DNA of 34,163 nt from an uncultured Acidobacteriia bacterium (GCA_903925015.1 CAIYDY010000319.1:1-34163), one strand, 5' to 3'. Counted from the stretch's first letter, positions 15,358 through 23,440 are shown. A program made the numbers and translations. Notes: a model not told the origin generated them from the letters alone.

Positions 15358-16962
15358 CTAAGGCTTCTTGACAGGCTGGGTTGTTATCGGCGCGGCTGAA
15401 CCGCCGTCGGCGGACGAGGGGGACGCAGACGGTGCTTGCGACACCGGCGTGGTAGGCTTGACCACCGGATCTGCCGAAGTGACGGCCTGCTCGACCACTG
15501 CCTGGGCTGCCGGAGCGGGCAATTTCGACGGTGCGTCCCAAACAGCCAAAATCCGCTCTTCGCCGAGCCGGATAATGGCGGTGACCCGGTCCGATTTGTG
15601 CTTGGCGGTAAACACACCCTTTGACAACTGCTTGGAATCGAGCAAAACTGATTGCAACTGTCCACCATCGTTGAGTATCAGGGATGCCTGTTCGAGCCCC
15701 GCCACGCCATCCCGATTCCATTGAAGGGTTACTTCGCCCTTCGATTCCGTGATCTCCAATTTGAGAGGTACCCGGGGAATCCAAATATCCTTCACAATAT
15801 AGGCGGCCAACACCAGAAGTGCCAAGGCCACGGATCCAATGACCGACCAGAAGCGGCGGGTCTTGGGCTGGGGCACAAATGGGCCCGCATATGGCTGGGC
15901 TACCGACGAGTCCCTGGCGGGGGCTTCGAATTTGGGCCGGATCGGAATTACGCCCCGTGCGCGGGGGTCGGCCTTCGTTGATTGGTTGACTTCCCTGCCT
16001 GGAATGGTAGCCGCGTTCTCCTTGGAAAACTGCGGACGGATTGGCAGAATTCCGGGATTGTCGCTTGGGACGTCGTGGCGGAAATTCGGAATGTCCGGCT
16101 GGGGCGCAAAGCGCTGCCGTTCCGGGCGGGGCTTGGCCGGGCGGAAGTCCTCTCCCGATGGCGCGGTGTTTTGAGGTGTAGTGTTTTGATGTACAGCCTG
16201 TTGCGGCACGTTGGGGCGACGTGCTACCGGAGGCCTCGCCTGGGCAGGCGGCTCCTGTACCCTCGGTGCGGGAGCCGGAGGCGGTGCGGGAGCCGGAGGC
16301 GGTGCGGGAGCCGGAGGCGGTGCGGGAGCCGGAGGCGGTGCGGGAGCCGGAGGCGGGGACGGCGGCGGCGGAGCCACCGGCGTGACTGGAGCCAGTGCGG
16401 CAACTTCGACGACCGGAACAGCACTGTCGGCCGCTTCCAGGTCGCTCAAATCCTCTTCGTCCGCAGCCCACGGGTCAACACCCGTCTGGGGGCCGCGGAG
16501 GATCACGCCTGAATCGTCGCGATGGCAAAGCACGGCCTTCGTCGTGTGCACGGCGCTGGGTTGCAGGACCAGAGCCACCTGCCATTGCTCGGGACAAATT
16601 GTGCGGTACAGCGCCAAGTCCCGCTCCCCCATCTCGATCGGACCGCGGGTTCGCGAAACATACCAACCAACGACGCTTAGCTCCCTCGGGTGCTGCGCCA
16701 ACGCGACTGCAGCCGCGATCTCGGCCTCCGTTAGGGCAAAGGAGGGTCCGGAGGCGTGGGAACAGGGAATTTCCACCGAACCGAGGATTCGCACGCCGTC
16801 GGCGGTGCGTTCGCCCAGCAGCAAACCGCCAGCACCGGCACCAATCTTGGGCACCGACAGGAACCCCAGCAAGGCATGCCGTCGAACCTGCTCCAATGTT
16901 TCCCGTGCATATTCCACGACCGAAGAGCTTCCGTCTGTATTCCAAGTGGCAATCGTTGGCAT
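15358..16962 (-). CDS. Membrane-anchored protein with degenerate MPN/JAMM domain
   Basis: A 534-residue protein read from the ATG at 16962; an alternative TTG at 17025 would add 21 residues, and neither has a Shine-Dalgarno. Residues about 24-154 look like an MPN/JAB1 domain: GGLLLGERTADG, then VVGWYVSRTRG and DLALYRTICPEQWQVALVLQP. In active JAMM enzymes the core is a Glu before GLLLG and H-S-H-x10-D. Here these positions are Gly43, Val102-Ser-Arg104 and Asp115, so zinc binding and isopeptidase activity should be lost. A Pro/Ala linker (about 197-236) contains five exact 18-bp repeats. A single membrane helix (371-390) and a periplasmic beta-rich domain with a Pro/Ser/Ala tail follow. The topology places the MPN-like domain in the cytoplasm, suggesting a binding or tethering role. 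Confidence 0.78.
   Translation of the reverse strand: MPTIATWNTDGSSSVVEYARETLEQVRRHALLGFLSVPKIGAGAGGLLLGERTADGVRILGSVEIPCSHASGPSFALTEAEIAAAVALAQHPRELSVVGWYVSRTRGPIEMGERDLALYRTICPEQWQVALVLQPSAVHTTKAVLCHRDDSGVILRGPQTGVDPWAADEEDLSDLEAADSAVPVVEVAALAPVTPVAPPPPSPPPAPAPPPAPAPPPAPAPPPAPAPPPAPAPRVQEPPAQARPPVARRPNVPQQAVHQNTTPQNTAPSGEDFRPAKPRPERQRFAPQPDIPNFRHDVPSDNPGILPIRPQFSKENAATIPGREVNQSTKADPRARGVIPIRPKFEAPARDSSVAQPYAGPFVPQPKTRRFWSVIGSVALALLVLAAYIVKDIWIPRVPLKLEITESKGEVTLQWNRDGVAGLEQASLILNDGGQLQSVLLDSKQLSKGVFTAKHKSDRVTAIIRLGEERILAVWDAPSKLPAPAAQAVVEQAVTSADPVVKPTTPVSQAPSASPSSADGGSAAPITTQPVKKP
16265..16354 (-). repeat. Five perfect 18-bp tandem repeats in the Pro/Ala linker
   Basis: The unit ggtgcgggagccggaggc occurs five times without a mismatch. 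On the minus strand it encodes six residues of Pro/Ala per copy. Perfect copies imply recent expansion, and copy number may vary between strains. Confidence 0.9.
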
Positions 16963-17045
16963 TCGTGGTCTCTGAACCGGCGGAAAAAGGTCCGCCCAGT
17001 TCAACGATAGCAAGACTGGCTTCAAATTTGGCTGGATTGGGGGAC

Positions 17046-17051
17046 TATACT
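17046..17051 (+). promoter_or_regulatory. Shared divergent -10 for the GAF and pseudo-MPN genes
   Basis: TATACT on the plus strand ends 6 nt before the GAF gene's GTG. The overlapping reverse sequence reads TATAGT, a possible -10 toward the pseudo-MPN gene. The two promoters would compete for the same bases. Confidence 0.35.
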
Positions 17052-17057
17052 GGTACT

Positions 17058-17678
17058 GTGTCCAAAGCCAAGGATCTGGAAGTTCGACTGCAGCGGACGG
17101 AACAGCAGTTAAGGCTCTTCCAGAAAGTAAGCCGCTTCATGGTCCGGGACATGAGTCTGCAGGAGGTTTTGCAGGGCATTGTCGCCATGGTGGTCGAATT
17201 CACCGAGTGCGATTCCTGCTTGGTTTACCTGTGCGACCGAGACCATCTTGTGCTCTGCGCTTCCAATTCCCAGAATGAGTCCCAGATTGGGCGCGTCCGC
17301 CTCAAGTTGAACGAAGGCCTGACCGGCTGGGTTGCCCGCGAGCGCCGACTGCTGGCAATTTCCCGCGAGGCCTACAAGGACCCCCGTTTCAAGCACTTCG
17401 GCGAACTCCAGGAGGATTCTTTCGAATCCTTCCTCTCGGCCCCGGTGATTGCCCGCAACCGCGTGGTGGGCGTTATCAACGTCCAATACCGTCAGGCTCA
17501 CCAACATTCGGGCGGCGAGATGGAATTGCTCACCACCTTGGGGGAGCAGGTGGGTTGCGCATTGGCGCTTGCACGCATTGAGCCGCAGATTCTTGCATCC
17601 ATAAACCACGCGGAACTCGTCCTATCATCTTTCGTACCCACGGGTACCGCCAGTGCGGGTGCCCGAGCCAGGCCCTAA
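17058..17678 (+). CDS. GAF-domain protein, GTG start
   Basis: A 206-residue protein. Residues 1-30 form a short amphipathic helix likely to be coiled coil (KDLEVRLQRTEQQLRLFQKV), followed by one GAF domain (about 35-178). The domain shows LQEVLQGIVAMVVEFTECDSCLVYL, LNEGLTGWVARERR and FLSAPVIARNRVVGVINVQY, which are classic GAF segments. GAF domains sense small molecules or redox state. There is no ANTAR, HTH, kinase or cyclase output domain, so it must act through a partner, perhaps by dimerising through the coiled coil. The GTG at 17058 lies 6 nt after TATACT, suggesting a leaderless message. The longer frame from 16395 is antisense to the pseudo-MPN gene. The propeller gene begins 11 nt after the stop. 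Confidence 0.82.
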   Translation: MSKAKDLEVRLQRTEQQLRLFQKVSRFMVRDMSLQEVLQGIVAMVVEFTECDSCLVYLCDRDHLVLCASNSQNESQIGRVRLKLNEGLTGWVARERRLLAISREAYKDPRFKHFGELQEDSFESFLSAPVIARNRVVGVINVQYRQAHQHSGGEMELLTTLGEQVGCALALARIEPQILASINHAELVLSSFVPTGTASAGARARP

Positions 17679-17689
17679 CCGAAAACACT

Positions 17690-18796
17690 ATGCGCAAACT
17701 CCAGCTGTTGGCGATGGCGGCGGCCTTTCTCGCGGAATCGTTGCCCGGAGCCCAACGCTGGGACATACAGTACCGATACCGCAAGATCGACTCCACCCTG
17801 ACCATCAACGATCTGGCCTTTCCGGACCAGAAGCGCGGCGTTGCCTGCGGCTACACCACCGACCGCAACGAAAAGGACAAGCCGGTAGTGCTGGTCACCA
17901 GCGACGGCGGGGCCAATTGGACCGAAACTCCGGTCAAAGAGGCCGGCATCTCCCTGTTCTTCCTCGATTCCTCCACGGGCTGGATGGTAACCGACAAGGG
18001 AATCTGGACCACAGCCGAATCCGGCCGCAGTTGGAGCAAGCTCAAGAACGCACCGGGGAGCCTTCTCCGCGTTTGGTTCCTGGACCGGCAGCACGGTTTC
18101 GCCGCCGGACTCCAAAAGCGTGTCTTCGAAACCACCGATGGCGGGGATTCCTGGAAGCCCTTGGAAATCCTGAAGGAAGTCCAAAGCGATCCGGTTTACA
18201 CCACGTTCGGCGAAATCGCTTTTGCCGATGGCAAGGGAATGATCTCGGGCTGGAACATCCCGCCGCGCCGTGGCGGTCCCGATTGGCTGGACCCCGAGCG
18301 TGCCGCACAGCGCAAGCAGGTGCCGCACTACGGCGTGCTGCTCGAAACCACCGACGGCGGCAAAAAGTGGATCAAGAGCGACGCTTCCGTATTTGGCGAG
18401 ATTACGCGGATGAGCCTCACCCCGCAGGGCATCGGAATCGGACTGATCACGTTCCGCGATATTTTCGACTACCCCAGCGAGATTATGCGGATCGACATGC
18501 GCACCGGCCGCAGCACTCGAATCTTCCGCCAGAAGGACCGCGCAATCACTGACGTCAAGATGTTCCCCGGTTCGACGGTGGCGTTCCTAGCGGGTTATGA
18601 ACCCTCCGGCCCCGTCGCCAGCAGCCCGATCCCCGGTAAGGTGAAGGTCTTGACCAGCACCGATATGGAGAAGTGGACCGAGATGACGGTGGACTACCGG
18701 GCCGTCGCCCACAGCGCCATTCTGGCCGGTCCCGACGAAAAGCATGTCTGGATGGCGACGGATACCGGTATGATTCTCAAACTGGTCGACGAATAG
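17690..18796 (+). CDS. Secreted Ycf48/BNR-like beta-propeller
   Basis: A 368-residue protein with a signal peptide (residues 1-21, ending SLPGAQR). Repeated Asp-box-like blades are visible: VTSDGGANWTETPV, WTTAESGRSWSKLK, FETTDGGDSWKPLE and LETTDGGKKWIKSD, with a weaker copy near LTSTDMEKWTEM. This is the pattern of the Ycf48/HCF136-like family and of sialidase BNR repeats, giving a propeller outside the cytoplasm. In bacteria without photosynthesis these are usually uncharacterised. Sialidase catalytic residues are not evident. The gene starts 11 nt after the GAF gene and is probably cotranscribed with it. A hairpin follows at the stop (18797-18827). Confidence 0.85.
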   Translation: MRKLQLLAMAAAFLAESLPGAQRWDIQYRYRKIDSTLTINDLAFPDQKRGVACGYTTDRNEKDKPVVLVTSDGGANWTETPVKEAGISLFFLDSSTGWMVTDKGIWTTAESGRSWSKLKNAPGSLLRVWFLDRQHGFAAGLQKRVFETTDGGDSWKPLEILKEVQSDPVYTTFGEIAFADGKGMISGWNIPPRRGGPDWLDPERAAQRKQVPHYGVLLETTDGGKKWIKSDASVFGEITRMSLTPQGIGIGLITFRDIFDYPSEIMRIDMRTGRSTRIFRQKDRAITDVKMFPGSTVAFLAGYEPSGPVASSPIPGKVKVLTSTDMEKWTEMTVDYRAVAHSAILAGPDEKHVWMATDTGMILKLVDE

Positions 18797-18827
18797 GGCG
18801 CACGAATAAGGCGGCTATGCGTGCGCC
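18797..18827. terminator. Hairpin between convergent genes
   Basis: An 8-bp perfect stem, ggcgcacg / cgtgcgcc, with a 15-nt loop, overlapping the last codons of the MFS gene. It could stop transcription from either side, but there is no T-tract. Confidence 0.35.
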
Positions 18828-20125
18828 TCGTCCTTGTCAATCGGCGTGACCGGATCGAGCCCAATCCAGAAGAACGTCCCGAGGAAATAAACCCCGGCGG
18901 CCACATAAAGAACCTTGTTCCAGTCCCCACCTGCGGACTTCAGAATGTAGGGAGCCAAGGCAGACGCGACCGCACCGCCCAGGTTCCCCATCATGTTCAT
19001 CGTTCCCGACAACGTTCCGGCGTTGCGTCCGCCAACGTCCATGCACGAACCCCAAGAGCCAGGCATCACCAAATCGTTAGAGAAACTGGCAAACGCCAGC
19101 GCCACAACGGCATAGAAGGGGTCGCTGATCATCGTGGAGATCACAATCAGGCTGGCGGCGCTCAGGAATCCAAGGCAGCCCAGCAGGCGGCGGGTCGCCG
19201 TGACGCTGCCTGTCAATTTGGTAAGCGGTTTGGCGATGAAGCCGGAGAACAGGCAGCCAATGCCCCCTAGGAACAGCGGCATCCCCGCAACCCGTGCGAT
19301 CTCGGCCGGATTCAGATGGCGGGCTTCGCGCAAGTAGGTCGGCAACCAAGTAATCGAGAAGTACCAGCTATAGGACAGGCAGAAGTACTGCCCGCCCAGC
19401 ATCCAGACCTGCGGCGACCGCACAAATTTGCCCCACGGCACGCTGCCGTGAGCGTGCGAGTGCGAATGCTTCAGCAATTCCAACTCGGCGGCATTCACGC
19501 TCGGATTGTCGGACGGCTTGTCCCGGAACCAGCGGTAGAAGGTAACGGCCCAGATGGTGCCGAGGCAGCCGAAAACCCCGAAGGCCGTGCGCCAGGAAAC
19601 GATTTGCAGGATCTGGAATACCAACACCGGCGTGATCGCCCCGCCCCACCGGGCAAACAGCCAGACAATGCCCTGAGCCCGCACCCGCTCGTCGCGTGGC
19701 AGCCACACCGAGAACGCCTTGGCGATATTCGGGAATGCACCAGCCTCGCCCATGCCAAACAGCGTCTGGATCACCAGAATCGAAAGGAAGTTGAACGCCT
19801 GCCCCGTGGCTGCGATGAACACCGACCACGCCACCACGATCCGCGTCAGCACATTGCGCGCACCCAATTTATCGCCCAAATAGCCGCTCGGGATTTCAAA
19901 CAGGGCGTAGGCGCTCAAGAAGCAAAAAAAGACCCATCCCATCTGCTCTTTGGAAAGCCCAAGGTCCTTGCTAATCTGGGGAGCTGCTTGGGAGAGGGCA
20001 ACGCGGTCGATGTAGGTGATAATCGCCAGTATGACGGCGAAAATTACGACCCAGTAACGTACCTTCGTCGGCTTTTGGAGAGGCTTCATGTCAGCGGCGA
20101 TTGCGCCGGGGGCGGTGGATGCCAT
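18815..20125 (-). CDS. ACS-type MFS transporter (sugar acid/organic anion)
   Basis: A 436-residue transporter with 12 predicted membrane helices. The segments VILAIITYIDRVALSQAAP, EIPSGYLGDKLGARNV and FGMGEAGAFPNIAKAFSVWLPRDERVRAQGI are characteristic of the anion:cation symporter branch that includes hexuronate, galactonate and glucarate carriers. It probably imports a carboxylate by proton symport. A His-rich cytoplasmic loop (HSHSHAHGS) near residues 220-228 is unusual and could bind metal. The start at 20125 has no Shine-Dalgarno, but TATGAT lies 8 nt upstream. Met13 is an alternative start, also without one. A functional link to the sugar-acid dehydratase at 6457 is possible but unproven, since they are 10 kb apart. 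Confidence 0.9.
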   Translation of the reverse strand: MASTAPGAIAADMKPLQKPTKVRYWVVIFAVILAIITYIDRVALSQAAPQISKDLGLSKEQMGWVFFCFLSAYALFEIPSGYLGDKLGARNVLTRIVVAWSVFIAATGQAFNFLSILVIQTLFGMGEAGAFPNIAKAFSVWLPRDERVRAQGIVWLFARWGGAITPVLVFQILQIVSWRTAFGVFGCLGTIWAVTFYRWFRDKPSDNPSVNAAELELLKHSHSHAHGSVPWGKFVRSPQVWMLGGQYFCLSYSWYFSITWLPTYLREARHLNPAEIARVAGMPLFLGGIGCLFSGFIAKPLTKLTGSVTATRRLLGCLGFLSAASLIVISTMISDPFYAVVALAFASFSNDLVMPGSWGSCMDVGGRNAGTLSGTMNMMGNLGGAVASALAPYILKSAGGDWNKVLYVAAGVYFLGTFFWIGLDPVTPIDKDEAHA

Positions 20126-20133
20126 AGTCTTGC

Positions 20134-20139
20134 ATCATA
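20134..20139 (-). promoter_or_regulatory. Candidate -10 of the ACS transporter (leaderless spacing)
   Basis: TATGAT on the minus strand with 8 nt to the ATG at 20125, as in the HEAT, dehydratase and sigma genes. Confidence 0.4.
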
Positions 20140-20165
20140 TACCGGCTGTCTTTGCGGACCGAAAA

Positions 20166-20948
20166 ATGGATTTCCAACTTGTCGAGAGAAACCTCCGGGA
20201 GTCGTTCCGGGCTCTGGCGCCGGGGCGGCCAAGGGCCCGGATTCTGGAGTTACCTGGGGTCTCAATTGCGTCCCTCGGAGTGGAATTCCAGATGTTCAAC
20301 TCGGCGTTTCTGAACGGACCGGTCGATTCCGGTGATACGCTGATGCGCAGACTCGACACTGCCCGGACCCACTTTGAGCGGGAGGGGATCGATTGGTCGT
20401 TCTGGTTCTGCGAGGACTGGCTGGGGTGGCTGGCTCGCCGTCGGCTTGGCGCGATGTGTGCCCGGCAGGGGCTGCGCTGTGCGGCCGAAATGCCGGGAAT
20501 GGCGACCGCCGAACTGTCCCCGCCCAAACGGCCACTTCCGGCACTCGACCTCCGCGAGGTTGACTCCGATGCCACCCTTGCCGGCTTCCGTCAGGTCGGA
20601 TCACAGTCGTTCCACGTTCCACCTAATTGGTTCTCGGAGGTGTTCGACTGCGCCGAGCCGGCCCGCCGACCGGGATTCCGCAGCATGGTTGCCTACCTGG
20701 ACGGCACCCCCGTGGCGACGGCCGCGTGGGTGCAGTCGCCCGGAGCCGTTGGATTGTACAACATCGCGACAACACCGGCCTACCGCGGCCGCGGTCTCGG
20801 GGAAGCCGTCACGAGGCTAGCCGCAGGGCGGGCGTTGTCCGAGACCGGCCCGATGCCGGTCGTTCTGCAGTCCTCACCCGCCGGTCGGGAACTGTACCAG
20901 CGGCTGGGCTTCCGCACCGTGGCCCGGATAACGGTGTACAACTCCTGA
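20166..20948 (+). CDS. GNAT-family N-acetyltransferase
   Basis: A 260-residue protein with a C-terminal GNAT domain (about 115-258). The acetyl-CoA-binding motif A is clear: IATTPAYRGRGLGEAVTRLA, followed by LQSSPAGRELYQRLGFRTV, the usual motif B. The first 110 residues form a separate domain that I do not recognise; a similar architecture occurs in two-domain GNATs. The start at 20166 (MDFQLVE) was preferred over 20088 because the longer form overlaps the divergent transporter gene. No strong Shine-Dalgarno is seen. The acceptor substrate, a small amine or protein, is unknown. Confidence 0.8.
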   Translation: MDFQLVERNLRESFRALAPGRPRARILELPGVSIASLGVEFQMFNSAFLNGPVDSGDTLMRRLDTARTHFEREGIDWSFWFCEDWLGWLARRRLGAMCARQGLRCAAEMPGMATAELSPPKRPLPALDLREVDSDATLAGFRQVGSQSFHVPPNWFSEVFDCAEPARRPGFRSMVAYLDGTPVATAAWVQSPGAVGLYNIATTPAYRGRGLGEAVTRLAAGRALSETGPMPVVLQSSPAGRELYQRLGFRTVARITVYNS

Positions 20949-20971
20949 CGGGGCCGGCATTCCAACGTCGC

Positions 20972-20993
20972 GCGAGGGCTAGGTTGCCCTCGC
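20972..20993. terminator. Hairpin between convergent GNAT and sigma genes
   Basis: A perfect 8-bp stem, gcgagggc / gccctcgc, with loop taggtt. It overlaps the sigma-factor stop region and lies 24 nt after the GNAT stop. It has no T-tract. Confidence 0.35.
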
Positions 20994-21551
20994 TCCGGCC
21001 AATTCGGAGAGGAGCCAAGCTTGGGCGAATCGGACGTCGCGATGGACCGTTGTGGGGGACAGGTCCATCACGTCGGCGGTTTCCTCGACAGTCAGTCCAC
21101 CGAAAAACCGGAGCTCCAGGATGCGTGCCTTGCGCTGATCCACTTTTCCCAGACTGTCCAGTGCATCGTGCAGCGCCAATACGCTCGGCGGTCTGTAGGG
21201 AGCACCGGCCAACGCCACGGTCAACTCCGCGTGCTGGATTCCACCACCCCGTTTGTCGGCATTGCGGGCCCGTGCATAATCCACCAGGATTTGGCGCATG
21301 ATGGTGGCCGCCACCACGTAGAAATGCTTGCGGCTCTGGAGTTCGGGCACGGCACGCCCAGCCATTCGGAGCCACGCCTCGTTCACCAATGCCGTCGGCT
21401 GCAGCAACTCGGCATCACGACTGGACAGGCACCCTGCCGCGATCTTGCGCAACTCGTGGTAAACGAGCGGAATCAGACGGTCCAACGCGGTGCGGTCCCC
21501 GGCACTGTATTCATTCAGCAACAGTGTCAGGTCGGGGAGGGAATGCTCCAT
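20979..21551 (-). CDS. ECF-type RNA polymerase sigma factor
   Basis: A 190-residue sigma factor with region 2 at about residues 15-95 (HELRKIAAGCLSSRDAELLQPTALVNEAWLRM, then FYVVAATIMRQILVDYARAR). Region 4 lies at about 125-185 and has the helix-turn-helix LTVEETADVMDLSPTTVHRDVRFAQAWL. The TALVNEAWLRM and MRQILVDYARAR signatures match the TIGR02999-like group, common in Acidobacteria and Planctomycetes. That group is often controlled by a Ser/Thr kinase rather than a membrane anti-sigma factor. Neither partner is in the window. The ATG sits in a small hairpin, and TAAACT lies 8 nt upstream, so the message may be leaderless. Confidence 0.9.
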   Translation of the reverse strand: MEHSLPDLTLLLNEYSAGDRTALDRLIPLVYHELRKIAAGCLSSRDAELLQPTALVNEAWLRMAGRAVPELQSRKHFYVVAATIMRQILVDYARARNADKRGGGIQHAELTVALAGAPYRPPSVLALHDALDSLGKVDQRKARILELRFFGGLTVEETADVMDLSPTTVHRDVRFAQAWLLSELAGARAT

Positions 21552-21559
21552 CTAATTGG

Positions 21560-21565
21560 AGTTTA
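21560..21565 (-). promoter_or_regulatory. Candidate -10 of the sigma-factor gene (leaderless spacing)
   Basis: TAAACT on the minus strand, 8 nt before the ATG at 21551. The bases between form one arm of a CTCCA/TGGAG dyad that spans the start codon. Confidence 0.35.
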
Positions 21566-21618
21566 GCGAATCTCCGACCGGTCTGGGTTCGCCCACCCCG
21601 CCGCAATCGCGAGCGCCG

Positions 21619-21624
21619 TATAAT
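21619..21624 (+). promoter_or_regulatory. Candidate -10 of the five-gene run
   Basis: A perfect TATAAT ends 11 nt before the ATG at 21636. The leader would be only a few nucleotides and there is no Shine-Dalgarno. No good -35 is visible. Confidence 0.45.
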
Positions 21625-21635
21625 TCGAATCAGAA

Positions 21636-22019
21636 ATGGTTCTGAAGTACGATCCCCTCATCGGCCCGAACGCCTTGGCCTGGACGGCCACGGACGAGGC
21701 CGGGCGCGTTGCCGCCGTTCTGAAGTTCCACATCGGGAACAAGGAAGCCAAACCCAACGACCGGCTGCATGCCGCCATCCACGCCGTGGTCGAGAACCAA
21801 GTCGCGATGGGGGCCGGCTACCCGACGGCAGCCGTGCTCGCGCGCTTGATTGGGCAAGGCTTGGACCGGCACGACGCCGTCCATGCCATCGGCTCCCTCG
21901 TCTCCGAGCACATGTTCCGGGCGCTGCGGGACCCTTCCACCGGAGGGAGTCTGGGTGCAAACTACGAGGCCGACTTGACAGCCCTGACCGCCGAGGCTTG
22001 GAAGAAGAAATTGTCGTAG
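21636..22019 (+). CDS. DUF1841-like small protein
   Basis: A 127-residue soluble protein, first of a five-gene plus-strand run. The central part, LHAAIHAVVENQVAMGAGYPTAAVLARLIGQGLDRHDAVHAIGSLVSEHMF, resembles the DUF1841 family in its His/Glu spacing (H-x3-H, then a later H-x2-H and E). It might bind a metal, but no function is established. No signal peptide is present. TATAAT sits 11 nt upstream. The cytochrome gene starts 17 nt after the stop. The family assignment is from memory of the pattern and is moderate. Confidence 0.7.
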   Translation: MVLKYDPLIGPNALAWTATDEAGRVAAVLKFHIGNKEAKPNDRLHAAIHAVVENQVAMGAGYPTAAVLARLIGQGLDRHDAVHAIGSLVSEHMFRALRDPSTGGSLGANYEADLTALTAEAWKKKLS

Positions 22020-22036
22020 CGCAGGGCGTAAACCCA

Positions 22037-22984
22037 ATGATCCTGCTGCTCCTAGCTGCCGCCGTACCGGTCTGCGCCGGTTGCCATCCGAAGGAAACGG
22101 CAACCCATGGAGCAGCACCCATGGCCCAAACGTTGTTCCGTGCCGCCGATTCTGATGTTTTGAAATCCAATCGGGCACTGGAGTTGCGCCGGGACGGCTT
22201 CCGCTGGTCCGTACGGAACGGCGTCTATTCCGTTACTGATGGCAAACAGACACTGGAGACACCTCTGCAGTGGGCGTTCGGGTTTGGGAATCTGGGCCAG
22301 ACATGGGTTTTCGAACGCAACAATGCCTTGTACGAAACCACTGTCAGCTTCTACACCTCCTCGAAATCGATCGACATTACCCCTGGCCACCTGGGTCTTC
22401 CGCGTCGAAACCTGGAAGAAGCTTTTGGTCGGATAATCGACCCGTCCGAGGTACGCCGCTGTTTCGGATGCCACTCCTCCGGCGGGCTCCCCGAACCAAA
22501 TCCGGGCGTCCAGTGCGAGCATTGCCACAAAGGAGCCCTCGGACACTCGGCTGATCTGTCGCCGATGGCCAAGCTCTCAAAGATTTCCACGGATGAGATT
22601 TCGACGCTCTGCGGCACGTGCCACCGCACTTGGGAGGACATCGCCGTGACTGGCCCCCACGACGTCCAGAATGTGCGCTTCCAGCCATACCGCCTCGCCA
22701 ACAGCAAGTGCTACGACGGTGCCGACAAGCGGATTTCGTGCACAGCCTGCCACGACCCCCACAGCGCGAAACAGGCTCCCCCAAAGGTGGTTACGACGAC
22801 CAAGATCAACGTGGACACCCAATGCAGGTCATGCCACGGGGCAACGGTGAAGAAGGTTTGCCCTGTCGGAAAATCGAATTGCGCCTCCTGCCACATGCCC
22901 GCCGTGGAAATTCCCGGCATCCACTCCAAGTTCCGGGACCATTGGATTCGGATTGCGAAACCCGGCGCAGCTTATCCTGACTAG
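22037..22984 (+). CDS. Seven-heme c-type cytochrome
   Basis: A 315-residue exported protein with seven CxxCH heme c motifs: CAGCH (13-17), CFGCH, CEHCH, CGTCH, CTACH, CRSCH and CASCH. The start at 22037 gives a short hydrophobic leader directly before the first heme motif; the longer frame from 21389 is antisense to the sigma gene. A heme-poor segment of about 130 residues between motifs 1 and 2 may be a separate ligand- or partner-binding domain. Multiheme proteins of this sort carry electrons in the periplasm or reduce small nitrogen or sulfur compounds. Nothing here identifies a catalytic heme. An NTF2-like gene follows after 6 nt. Confidence 0.87.
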   Translation: MILLLLAAAVPVCAGCHPKETATHGAAPMAQTLFRAADSDVLKSNRALELRRDGFRWSVRNGVYSVTDGKQTLETPLQWAFGFGNLGQTWVFERNNALYETTVSFYTSSKSIDITPGHLGLPRRNLEEAFGRIIDPSEVRRCFGCHSSGGLPEPNPGVQCEHCHKGALGHSADLSPMAKLSKISTDEISTLCGTCHRTWEDIAVTGPHDVQNVRFQPYRLANSKCYDGADKRISCTACHDPHSAKQAPPKVVTTTKINVDTQCRSCHGATVKKVCPVGKSNCASCHMPAVEIPGIHSKFRDHWIRIAKPGAAYPD

Positions 22985-22990
22985 AAGAAC

Positions 22991-23440
22991 ATGCTCGCAC
23001 TCACACTCCTCGCATTGCTCGCCGTTCAGAGTCCGGCCGATGCCGTCGGGACCGTTCTGGACGACTGGCATCAAGCCGCCTCAGTAGCGGACGAGAACAG
23101 ATATTTCAACCACTTCGCCCCCAACGGCGTCTTCATGGGCACGGACGGGACGGAACGCTGGACCGTGTCCGAGTTCCGGGTCTGGGCCAAGCCCCACTTC
23201 GATAAGAAGAAAGCTTGGAGCTTCCAGGCGCACCACAGGCATGTCGATTTTTCGGCTGACGGCAAGACTGCGTGGTTCGACGAAGCTCTAGATACACCCA
23301 ACATGGGCCCGTGCCGGGGCTCGGGGGTGCTGGTGCGGATCGGGAAGGAGTGGAAGATCGCGCAATACAACTTGTCGATCCCGATCCCCAATCCCTTGGC
23401 GAACGAGGTGGTCAAGCGGATCGCGGGAGCCCCAAAATGA
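22991..23440 (+). CDS. Secreted NTF2/SnoaL-like (DUF4440-type) protein
   Basis: A 149-residue protein with a signal peptide (about residues 1-18) and one NTF2-like alpha+beta cone. Segments VLDDWHQAASVADENRYFNHFAPNGVFMGTDGTERW and GSGVLVRIGKEWKIAQYNLS are typical of SnoaL-like/DUF4440 proteins. These proteins bind small hydrophobic ligands, and some are enzymes. Its stop overlaps the thioesterase start (ATGA), so the two are translationally coupled. Function unknown. Confidence 0.83.
   Translation: MLALTLLALLAVQSPADAVGTVLDDWHQAASVADENRYFNHFAPNGVFMGTDGTERWTVSEFRVWAKPHFDKKKAWSFQAHHRHVDFSADGKTAWFDEALDTPNMGPCRGSGVLVRIGKEWKIAQYNLSIPIPNPLANEVVKRIAGAPK

Noticed and set aside
15331-15361. Imperfect direct repeat gtttagcaagggttaa / gtttagcaacggctaa at the end of the pseudo-MPN gene
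   Set aside because: Only two short imperfect copies and a weak 5-bp hairpin. Not enough to call an operator or terminator.
16265-16354. Direct repeats considered as a CRISPR array
   Set aside because: The 18-bp units are contiguous with no spacers, in frame, and encode a Pro/Ala linker.
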